Below are positions 1 to 6,504 of a stretch of 16,062 nt of DNA, piece by piece (position 1 is the first letter of the stretch; each line of letters opens with the position of its first letter). The notes under the pieces were generated by a model. That model was not told the DNA's origin, searched no databases, and was given only the letters and a program-made list of their open reading frames with translations. The DNA is from an uncultured Pelagibacterales bacterium (GTDB lineage: Bacteria > Pseudomonadota > Alphaproteobacteria > Pelagibacterales > Pelagibacteraceae): the NCBI GenBank assembly GCA_913020625.1, contig CAJVZX010000012.1, positions 1 through 16,062 on the forward strand. The letters run 5' to 3'. The position numbers and the translations under genes are program-made.

Positions 1-40
1 ATCCGAAGTCAGACGCTCTATCCAATTGAGCTACAAGCGC
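1..40 (-). tRNA. tRNA-Arg (anticodon UCG), 5' part, cut by window edge
   Basis: The reverse complement of bases 40 to 1 reads as the first 40 nt of a tRNA. It has a 7-nt acceptor strand GCGCTTG, TA at positions 8-9, a D-stem GCTC/GAGC around the loop AATTGGATA, G26, and the anticodon-stem strand TCTGA. The loop CTTCGGA puts TCG at positions 34-36, so the tRNA should read CGA (and possibly other CGN) Arg codons. The 3' half (rest of anticodon stem, T-arm, acceptor 3' strand) lies outside the window, so those pairings cannot be checked. It is transcribed divergently from rluD, with only 24 bp between them. Confidence 0.9.
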
Positions 41-53
41 ATTGAGTTATAAT
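26..53 (+). promoter_or_regulatory. Candidate sigma-70-type promoter for rluD, -35 inside the tRNA gene
   Basis: TTGAGC (26-31; four of six match TTGACA) is followed after 16 nt by a perfect TATAAT (48-53). Transcription would start near position 60, only about 5 nt before the rluD ATG at 65, so the mRNA would be nearly leaderless. The -35 lies in the conserved D-arm of the divergent tRNA, so it could be a coincidence of tRNA sequence. No Shine-Dalgarno sequence is present. Confidence 0.3.
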
Positions 54-56
54 TAC

Positions 57-62
57 ATTATA
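57..62 (-). promoter_or_regulatory. Candidate -10 element for the tRNA-Arg
   Basis: On the minus strand this is a perfect TATAAT. It sits 16 nt upstream of the mature tRNA 5' end, which would give a short 5' leader of about 10 nt. No convincing -35 hexamer is seen 16-18 nt further upstream. In DNA this AT-rich a TATAAT can arise by chance, so the support is position and sequence only. Confidence 0.3.
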
Positions 63-64
63 TT

Positions 65-1045
65 ATGAACAAAATCATTAATTTAATTGTAGATGAAAAT
101 AATCAAAATAAAAGGGTTGATGTGTTTTTAAGCAAATATGAAAAAAAAATTAGCAGAACAAAAATAAAAAATTTAATTGAAAAAGGGTATTTAAAAATTA
201 ATAACCTAAAGGTGCTTGTGCCATCAAAAAAGATAAACATAAAAGACAAGATTAAATTAAAAGTTCCAGAATTAAAAAAATTAGAGATTAAACCATATAA
301 ATATAAATTAGATATAATTTATGAAGATAATGATGTTATGGTTATTAATAAACCAGCAGGTTTAGTTGTGCATCCTGGAGCAGGAAATTTTGATAACACC
401 TTAGTAAATGCATTGATTAATTATGATAAAAAAAATTTATCATCAATTAATGGTGAGTTAAGACCTGGAATTGTTCATAGATTAGATAAAGATACTAGTG
501 GAGTTATTATTGTTGCAAAAAATAATTTTGCTCACACACATCTTTCAAAGCAATTTAATGAACATTCAATAGATAGAAAGTATATTGCACTAGTTTGGGG
601 GAAATTAAGACCTCAAAAAGGGGAAATAAAAACTTTTATAACTCGTAGTAGTAAAAATCGACAACTAATGGATGTAAGTCAAACAAAAGGCAAATTAGCA
701 ATTACTAATTATAAAACTATTGAGATTTATGAAAATGCTAGAGTCCCAACTTTAAGCTTAGTTGAATATAGATTAAAAACTGGAAGAACACATCAAATAA
801 GAGTCCATATGAAATTTAAAGGAAATCCAATTTTAGGCGATAAATCATACAAGAAAAAATTAAAAAAATTAAAAGATGTTGATCCAGAACTTAATGAAAT
901 AATTAAAAAAATTGATAGACAATGTCTCCACGCAAAATCTTTAGGATTTTTACATCCTACTAAAAATCAAAGACTATTTTTTGAGTCAAAATTACCCAAT
1001 GATTTGCACAAGATTGTTAAAAAACTAAGGTCTACAAGCAATTAA
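65..1045 (+). CDS. rluD: 23S rRNA pseudouridine synthase, RluA/RluD family
   Basis: 326 aa, the usual length for RluD. Residues about 15-65 form an S4-like RNA-binding domain and the rest is the pseudouridine synthase domain. Visible family motifs are NKPAGLVVHPG (95-105) and HRLDKDTSG (138-146), where D141 should be the catalytic Asp that attacks the uridine. GRTHQIRVHM follows further on. RluD in other bacteria makes the three pseudouridines of helix 69 in 23S rRNA (family knowledge). Domain order and length favour RluD over RluC or RluA, but substrate sites cannot be read from sequence. The ATG at 65 follows AT-rich DNA without a Shine-Dalgarno sequence. The gene runs toward rpoH on the same strand with a 49-nt gap and could be co-transcribed with it. 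Confidence 0.9.
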   Translation: MNKIINLIVDENNQNKRVDVFLSKYEKKISRTKIKNLIEKGYLKINNLKVLVPSKKINIKDKIKLKVPELKKLEIKPYKYKLDIIYEDNDVMVINKPAGLVVHPGAGNFDNTLVNALINYDKKNLSSINGELRPGIVHRLDKDTSGVIIVAKNNFAHTHLSKQFNEHSIDRKYIALVWGKLRPQKGEIKTFITRSSKNRQLMDVSQTKGKLAITNYKTIEIYENARVPTLSLVEYRLKTGRTHQIRVHMKFKGNPILGDKSYKKKLKKLKDVDPELNEIIKKIDRQCLHAKSLGFLHPTKNQRLFFESKLPNDLHKIVKKLRSTSN

Positions 1046-1094
1046 AAAGCCTTGTTTTCGTCTAAATCTATTATTACATACTACCTATAATATT

Positions 1095-1991
1095 ATGACT
1101 AGCATAACTTCAAACTATAATTTACCAACTCTAAGTGGAGAGGGTGGTCTATCCGAATATTTAATTCAAATAAAAAAATTTCCAATGCTAGAAAGAGAGG
1201 AAGAATATATGTTAGCTAAAAATTGGAGAAATAGAGGTGATATTAAATCTGCAGAGAAATTAGTAACAAGTCATTTACGATTAGTAGCAAAAATTGCAAT
1301 GGGTTACAGAGGATATGGATTACCAATAGGTGAAATGATTTCGGAGGGTAATGTAGGGTTAATGCAAGCTGTTAAAAAATTCGATCCAGAAAAAGGTTTT
1401 AGATTGGCAACTTATGCTATGTGGTGGATTAAGGCTGGTATTCAAGAATATATACTGCGATCTTGGAGTCTTGTAAAGATGGGCACTACTACAGCTCAAA
1501 AAAAACTATTTTTTAATTTAAAAAAATTAAAAAATCAAATTGCACCAAGATCTCATGGTGACTTAAAAGATGAACATGTAACTGAAATAGCTAATAGATT
1601 AGACGTAAAAAAAGATGAAGTGATATCAATGAATAGAAGATTATCAGGACAAGAACATTCTCTAAATGCACCAGTTGGTGAAGATGGAGATGAATGGCAA
1701 GATTGGTTGGCGGATAAATCAATGGATCAAGAATTATCTTTTGCACACAATGAAGAAATGAAACAAAGAAAAGATTTACTAGAAAATTCATTAGAAATAT
1801 TAAATCAAAGAGAAAGAGAAATTTTAAATTATAGAAGACTAGTAGATCTACCTGTAACTTTAGAAAAATTGAGTAGAAAGTATAAAATTAGTAGAGAAAG
1901 AATTAGACAAATAGAAAATAAAGCTTTTGAAAAAATTCAAAAACACATGTTAAATGCTGCTAAATCAAAAAATCTATTGCCAGCAAACTAA
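1095..1991 (+). CDS. rpoH: RNA polymerase sigma factor RpoH (sigma-32)
   Basis: 298 aa, full length for RpoH. Sigma-70 region 2 covers about residues 50-125, with LRLVAKIAMGYRGYGLP, EGNVGLMQAVKKFDP and YAMWWIKAGIQEYIL. It is followed by the RpoH-specific box QKKLFFNLK (135-143), which separates RpoH from RpoD. Region 4 ends the protein (about 235-285), with the helix-turn-helix in SRKYKISRERIRQIENKA. It should direct RNA polymerase to heat-shock promoters. The start is supported because family N-termini contain a similar LPxLSxEGGLxxYL segment within the first 20 residues. No Shine-Dalgarno is present; a TATAAT (1086-1091) lies 3 nt before the ATG. The last 4 bp overlap the end of the convergent purA. 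FtsH, the protease that degrades sigma-32 in enterobacteria, is encoded in the same window. Confidence 0.95.
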   Translation: MTSITSNYNLPTLSGEGGLSEYLIQIKKFPMLEREEEYMLAKNWRNRGDIKSAEKLVTSHLRLVAKIAMGYRGYGLPIGEMISEGNVGLMQAVKKFDPEKGFRLATYAMWWIKAGIQEYILRSWSLVKMGTTTAQKKLFFNLKKLKNQIAPRSHGDLKDEHVTEIANRLDVKKDEVISMNRRLSGQEHSLNAPVGEDGDEWQDWLADKSMDQELSFAHNEEMKQRKDLLENSLEILNQREREILNYRRLVDLPVTLEKLSRKYKISRERIRQIENKAFEKIQKHMLNAAKSKNLLPAN

Positions 1992-3280
1992 AGATCAAAA
2001 GGATTTTCTAAAAGGATCGTATCTTCTCGCTCTGGACTTGTAGATATGCTTGAAATTTTAGCACCAATAAAATCTTCAACTGCAATAATATAATTTCTAG
2101 CTTTTTCTGGTAATTCATTAATATTCCTTACTCCTTGTGTAGAAGTTTTCCATCCAGGAAAAGTTTTATAAATAGGCTTCACTTTAAATTGATCTTTAGA
2201 TGATGTCGGCAAATAATCTATTTTTTTTCCATCTAATTCATAATGAATACACATTTTAATTTCATCAAATTCATCAAGAACATCGAGTTTTGTTAAAGCA
2301 ATTCCGTTAATTCCTGAAATTTTTATTGTCTGACGAACTAAAACTCCATCAAACCATCCACATCTTCTTTTTCTACTTGTAACAGTTCCAAATTCTTTTC
2401 CTCTTTTACCTAACAACTCGCCAATATTATTTTTTAATTCCGTTGGAAAAGGACCTTCACCAACTCTTGTTGTATAAGCTTTTGTAATTCCTAACACATA
2501 CTTAATTGTGTCAGGACCACAGCCTGATCCTGTAGCTGCTGTTGATGCAACTGTATTTGATGAAGTTACAAATGGATAAGTTCCATGATCTACATCAAGT
2601 AATATACCTTGAGCTCCTTCAAATAATATTTTTTTACCTTGTTGTTTAAATTCATCTATTTTTTTCCAAACTGGTGCAGCATATACTATTATTTCAGGTA
2701 CAATTTTTAATAACTTGTTTTTAATTTCATCTTTCTTATAAATTTCTTTACCCAAACCTTTTCTTATAGAATTATGGTGTAATAATGCGGTTTCCAATTT
2801 ATTATCTAAATCTTTATCAGAAAGTAAATCCATCAATCTGATGGACCTTCTTCCAACTTTATCTTCATATGCAGGACCAATTCCTTTTCTTGTTGTTCCT
2901 ATTTTTTCTTTACCAGCTTGATTTTCTCTTATTTCATCTAATTCCCTGTGAAATGGCAAAATTAATGTTACTGCTTCAGAAATAATTAAGTTTTTATCAT
3001 TTATGTCTATACCTTTAGATTTTAGTTCTTTAATTTCATCCAATAAAGCCCAAGGGTCTACTACTACTCCATTGCCAATAATTGAAATTTTATTTTTTCT
3101 AACGATTCCTGACGGAAGAAGACTAAGTTTATAAGTTACTCCATTAATTACTAAAGTGTGACCAGCATTGTGGCCTCCTTGAAATCTTACCACTACATCC
3201 GCTTGACTTGATAGCCAATCAACTATCTTTCCTTTTCCTTCATCACCCCACTGTGAACCTACAACTACTACATTTTTCAT
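1988..3280 (-). CDS. purA: Adenylosuccinate synthetase
   Basis: 430 aa, standard length. It catalyses the first step from IMP to AMP: IMP + Asp + GTP to adenylosuccinate. The N-terminus carries the GTP-binding signature GSQWGDEGKGK (8-18) with D13, and GGHNAGH with H41; both catalytic residues have the same numbers as in E. coli. The second signature GTTRKGIGPAYEDK is at 128-141, and VGEGPFPTE and LTKLDVLD follow. Start is ATG. Its A is also the last A of the thiD stop codon (TAATG), and no Shine-Dalgarno is seen, so translation is probably coupled to thiD. The TAG stop overlaps the 3' end of rpoH, which is read on the opposite strand. It is the last gene of the long minus-strand run. Confidence 0.97.
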   Translation of the reverse strand: MKNVVVVGSQWGDEGKGKIVDWLSSQADVVVRFQGGHNAGHTLVINGVTYKLSLLPSGIVRKNKISIIGNGVVVDPWALLDEIKELKSKGIDINDKNLIISEAVTLILPFHRELDEIRENQAGKEKIGTTRKGIGPAYEDKVGRRSIRLMDLLSDKDLDNKLETALLHHNSIRKGLGKEIYKKDEIKNKLLKIVPEIIVYAAPVWKKIDEFKQQGKKILFEGAQGILLDVDHGTYPFVTSSNTVASTAATGSGCGPDTIKYVLGITKAYTTRVGEGPFPTELKNNIGELLGKRGKEFGTVTSRKRRCGWFDGVLVRQTIKISGINGIALTKLDVLDEFDEIKMCIHYELDGKKIDYLPTSSKDQFKVKPIYKTFPGWKTSTQGVRNINELPEKARNYIIAVEDFIGAKISSISTSPEREDTILLENPFDL

Positions 3281-4092
3281 TATCTAAATTTTTTATTTAT
3301 TATAATCGAGTTTAAATGGTTAATGGGACCATGGCCTTTTCCAAAATTTAGGTTGGATCTTATTGCTTGGTTAACATATTTAGTTCCTAGCTCACAAGAT
3401 TTCTTTAATAGTTTTCCACATGAAAAATACGTAGCTATGGCACTAGATAAAGTGCAGCCAGTGCCATGTGTATTTTTGGTTGTAAATTTTTTATTTTTAA
3501 AAATCTTAATTTCTTTTTTATTAACAAATACGTCTTGAACAGTTTTAGTATTTAAGTGACCACCTTTAATTAAAATATTTTTAGCTCCCAACTTAAGTAG
3601 AATACTGGCTGCATAAATCATATCTTCAACATTATAAATTCTTTTTTTAGTTAAAACCTCAGCCTCACATATATTTGGAGTTATCAAAGTTACTTTTTTA
3701 ATCAATCTAGTTTTCAATATATGAATGGCACTATCATTAATTAATCTTTGCCCACCTTTTGCTACCATAACTGGATCTAAAACAATCTTAGAAATTTTAA
3801 CTTTTTTTAATGAATTTATTACTGCTCTTATAACGTTTGAGGAATGAAGCATTCCGATTTTAATTGCATCAGGCTTAATGTCATTACAAGTAAAAATTAT
3901 TTGTTTTGAAATTTCCCTAGCACTAATTGGAACAATTGAAATAATGCCTGTTGTATTTTGAGAAGTAATTGCTGTTACTGCAGTCATCGCATATGAACCT
4001 AAAGCGGTGACTGTCTTAATGTCAGCTTGAATACCTGCTCCACCTGAAGAGTCTGATCCTGCTATAATTAATACTTTAGATTTTGGTTTCAA
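3280..4092 (-). CDS. thiD: Hydroxymethylpyrimidine / phosphomethylpyrimidine kinase, TTG start
   Basis: 270 aa ribokinase-fold enzyme that phosphorylates HMP and then HMP-P to HMP-PP for thiamine synthesis. Family marks are AGSDSSGGAGIQADIKT (11-27, substrate-binding loop), LDPVMVAKGG (105-114), TPNICEAEVL and the anion-hole motif HGTGCT (209-214). The start codon is TTG at 4092-4090. An in-frame stop lies eight codons upstream with no ATG or GTG between, and starting here gives the usual short N-terminus before the AGSDSSGG loop. Only 1 nt separates it from the glmM stop, and its own stop overlaps the purA ATG. SAR11 bacteria are reported to need external HMP, so here ThiD may act mainly in HMP salvage; that depends on the organism guess. 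Confidence 0.95.
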   Translation of the reverse strand: MKPKSKVLIIAGSDSSGGAGIQADIKTVTALGSYAMTAVTAITSQNTTGIISIVPISAREISKQIIFTCNDIKPDAIKIGMLHSSNVIRAVINSLKKVKISKIVLDPVMVAKGGQRLINDSAIHILKTRLIKKVTLITPNICEAEVLTKKRIYNVEDMIYAASILLKLGAKNILIKGGHLNTKTVQDVFVNKKEIKIFKNKKFTTKNTHGTGCTLSSAIATYFSCGKLLKKSCELGTKYVNQAIRSNLNFGKGHGPINHLNSIIINKKFR

Positions 4093-4093
4093 T

Positions 4094-5425
4094 TTATTTA
4101 ATAGATTTTTTAATTATATGAATACACTTTTTAAGTAATTGTTTATTGTCTGATTCTCCCATAATTCTAATCTTGGGTTCGGTTCCTGATTTTCTGACTA
4201 ATAATCTTCCTTGTTTTTTTATAAGATTATTTGCAACTTTAATGGCTTTTTTGCAATTTGGATGATTAATTATATTTTTATCTTTAACAATTACATTTTC
4301 TAAAATCTGAGGTGTTTGTTTAAAAACATTGAGTAGCTCACTAGCTTTTTTCCCTTTTCTAAGAGAGAATAAAATCTCCAAAGCAACAAGTAAACCATCT
4401 CCGGTTGTTGCAAATTTTCCTAAAATTATATGCCCTGACTGTTCACCTCCTAAATTGAAATTGTATTTTTTCATTTTTTCTTTTACGTAACGATCACCAA
4501 CATTACTTCTTAAAAATTTAATTTTTTTTCTTTTTAAAAATTGTTCTAGACCATAATTAGACATTAGTGTTCCAATAACACCACCTCTTAGCATTTTTTT
4601 GTTTTTCCATCTTTTTGCTAATGTTGCTATTATTTGATCTCCATCAATAATTTTTCCTTTTTCATCACACATTATAATTCTATCCGCATCCCCATCCAAA
4701 GAAATGCCTAGTTTTGCTTTGTGTTTTTTAACAGCTTTTTGAATTTTGTAAGGAAACGTAGAACCACATTTGTTATTAATATTTAATCCATTTGGTTTTG
4801 TTCCTATTGAAATCACTTTTGCACCTAGTAAGGACAGTAATTTTGGTCCTGATTTGTAGCCTGCTCCATTGGCACAATCAATTACAATTTTTATTCCTTT
4901 TAAATTAAAATTTTTAGGAAAGTTTTTTCTTAGAATTTTTATATATTTTTCATTACCATCTTCTAATCTTTTTACTCTTCCTAAGGCATGTGGTTTTGAA
5001 AGTTGTTTTGAAATTCTTGTATCAATTAAACTCTCAATTTTTTTTTCAATTTTATCTGATAATTTCAAACCATCAGGGCCAAATAGTTTTAGCCCATTAT
5101 CATGATAAGGATTATGCGAAGCTGTAATCATAATTCCCATATTAGCTTTCATAGATTTTGTCAGCATTGCAAGTCCATTGGTAGGTAATGGTCCCAGCGT
5201 AAAAACATGCATCCCTGTGGAAACTAGCCCAGAAACTAAAGCTGGCTCTAAAGTATAGCCTGATAATCTTGTGTCTTTTGCAATTATTGCGGTTTGCTTA
5301 GTTTTTTTCTGATTTTTAAAAAAAGTACCTGCTGCTAAACCAAACTTAAAAAACTTCTCTCCATTTATATTTCCTTGATTTACAGTTCCACGAATACCAT
5401 CAGTACCAAAATATTTTTTTTTCAT
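4094..5425 (-). CDS. glmM: Phosphoglucosamine mutase
   Basis: 443 aa, normal for GlmM. It converts glucosamine-6-P to glucosamine-1-P on the way to UDP-GlcNAc for peptidoglycan and lipid A. All four alpha-D-phosphohexomutase motifs are present: the phosphoserine loop TASHNPYHDNG (101-111, S103), the metal-binding DGDADR (244-249), the sugar-binding GGEQSGH (326-332) and the phosphate-binding RKSGTEPKIR (411-420). The N-terminal KKYFGTDGIRG is typical of GlmM rather than ManB/PgmB. Start is ATG, sharing its A with the folP stop codon (TAATG), with no Shine-Dalgarno. The order ftsH-folP-glmM is common in proteobacteria. Confidence 0.96.
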   Translation of the reverse strand: MKKKYFGTDGIRGTVNQGNINGEKFFKFGLAAGTFFKNQKKTKQTAIIAKDTRLSGYTLEPALVSGLVSTGMHVFTLGPLPTNGLAMLTKSMKANMGIMITASHNPYHDNGLKLFGPDGLKLSDKIEKKIESLIDTRISKQLSKPHALGRVKRLEDGNEKYIKILRKNFPKNFNLKGIKIVIDCANGAGYKSGPKLLSLLGAKVISIGTKPNGLNINNKCGSTFPYKIQKAVKKHKAKLGISLDGDADRIIMCDEKGKIIDGDQIIATLAKRWKNKKMLRGGVIGTLMSNYGLEQFLKRKKIKFLRSNVGDRYVKEKMKKYNFNLGGEQSGHIILGKFATTGDGLLVALEILFSLRKGKKASELLNVFKQTPQILENVIVKDKNIINHPNCKKAIKVANNLIKKQGRLLVRKSGTEPKIRIMGESDNKQLLKKCIHIIKKSIK

Positions 5426-6495
5426 TAATTTAATAACAATTTCTTAAATATTAATATTCCTTGTTTTACCTCTTTAACGTTATGAACTCTAAAGATTTGC
5501 ACTCCTTGAGATAAAGTATACAAAACTGAAGATAGGGTTCCACCAATCTTCTCTTTAGTATCATATTTTTCAGATATTTGATTAATAAATTTTTTTCTAG
5601 ATGTGCCTATCATTAAAGGAAAACCCAAAGAATGAAATAGAGAAATCTTAGACATGAGGATCAAATTATGTTTCAAATTTTTACCAAATCCAATTCCAGG
5701 ATCTAAAATTACATTATTAATTTTGACATTTTGTTTTTTTAAAAAAATTATTTTTTTTTCAAAAAAATCATAAATATCAAGTAACACATTATTATATTTG
5801 GGCATATTTTGCATGGTTTGTGGTTTGCCCTGCATATGATGTATTATGAATGGAGAATTAAATTCTTTGATCACCTTAATTGCATTTTGATCAAATTCTA
5901 ATCCAGATACATCATTAATTATATTTATTTTCATTTTCAATCCATTTTTCATGACTAGAGATTTTCTTGTATCTAATGAAATATTTAATTTTGGAAATTT
6001 TTTTCTTAGAAATTTTACTATTTTTTTTATTCTATTCCATTCGACTAATGGGTTTATTTCTTTAGAACCTGGTCTGGTAGATTCTCCACCAATATCAATA
6101 ATATTTGCTCCAGAATCTATTAAAAATTCTGCATTTTTTATCGCTTTTTTTTTATTAAAATAGATTCCTCCATCAGAAAAACTATCTGGAGTAATATTCA
6201 AAACACCCATCAATAATGGTTCATTTGTAAAATTTAATTTTGAAAATTTTTTTTTAGATTGAATTTTTTTTAAGTCTGCTAGTATTCTTTTTTTTATTTT
6301 TGAATTTAAATTAGATAAATGCTCAATCTTAATTAATTTTGTGTAAATTTTTTTATTTTTTCTTCGTATTAACTCTATAGAATTAAATGCAATATCTTTT
6401 CTTGAGTTAAGTGGTAAGGCTTTTTTTTGTAAAATTAATTTTTTTGCTTGCAACCCATAAATGAAACTACACGCTCTTGTGTAATATTCTCTCAT
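5425..6495 (-). CDS. folP: Dihydropteroate synthase with N-terminal extension
   Basis: 356 aa; the catalytic TIM barrel starts near residue 93. It joins DHPP and p-aminobenzoate to make dihydropteroate in folate synthesis. Motifs are LLMGVLNITPDSFSDGG (94-110), IDIGGESTRPGS (133-144), a DPGIGFGK loop and the C-terminal RVHN. Residues 1-92 are an extra Lys/Ile-rich segment not found in the roughly 280-aa E. coli enzyme. It begins with MREYYTRACSF. As I recall, several alphaproteobacterial FolP proteins also carry an N-terminal extension, so this is probably inherited rather than a wrong start. The first good ATG gives this length and lies 9 nt after the ftsH stop, which suggests one transcript. 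Confidence 0.93.
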   Translation of the reverse strand: MREYYTRACSFIYGLQAKKLILQKKALPLNSRKDIAFNSIELIRRKNKKIYTKLIKIEHLSNLNSKIKKRILADLKKIQSKKKFSKLNFTNEPLLMGVLNITPDSFSDGGIYFNKKKAIKNAEFLIDSGANIIDIGGESTRPGSKEINPLVEWNRIKKIVKFLRKKFPKLNISLDTRKSLVMKNGLKMKINIINDVSGLEFDQNAIKVIKEFNSPFIIHHMQGKPQTMQNMPKYNNVLLDIYDFFEKKIIFLKKQNVKINNVILDPGIGFGKNLKHNLILMSKISLFHSLGFPLMIGTSRKKFINQISEKYDTKEKIGGTLSSVLYTLSQGVQIFRVHNVKEVKQGILIFKKLLLN

Positions 6496-6504
6496 CCATG
6501 CAAC

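Noticed and set aside
1021..1058. AAAAC-T-AAGG pairing with CCTT-GTTTT at the end of rluD, as a terminator
   Set aside because: The loop would be 19 nt, only three pairs are GC, and no run of T follows beyond the stem. Too weak to report as a terminator.
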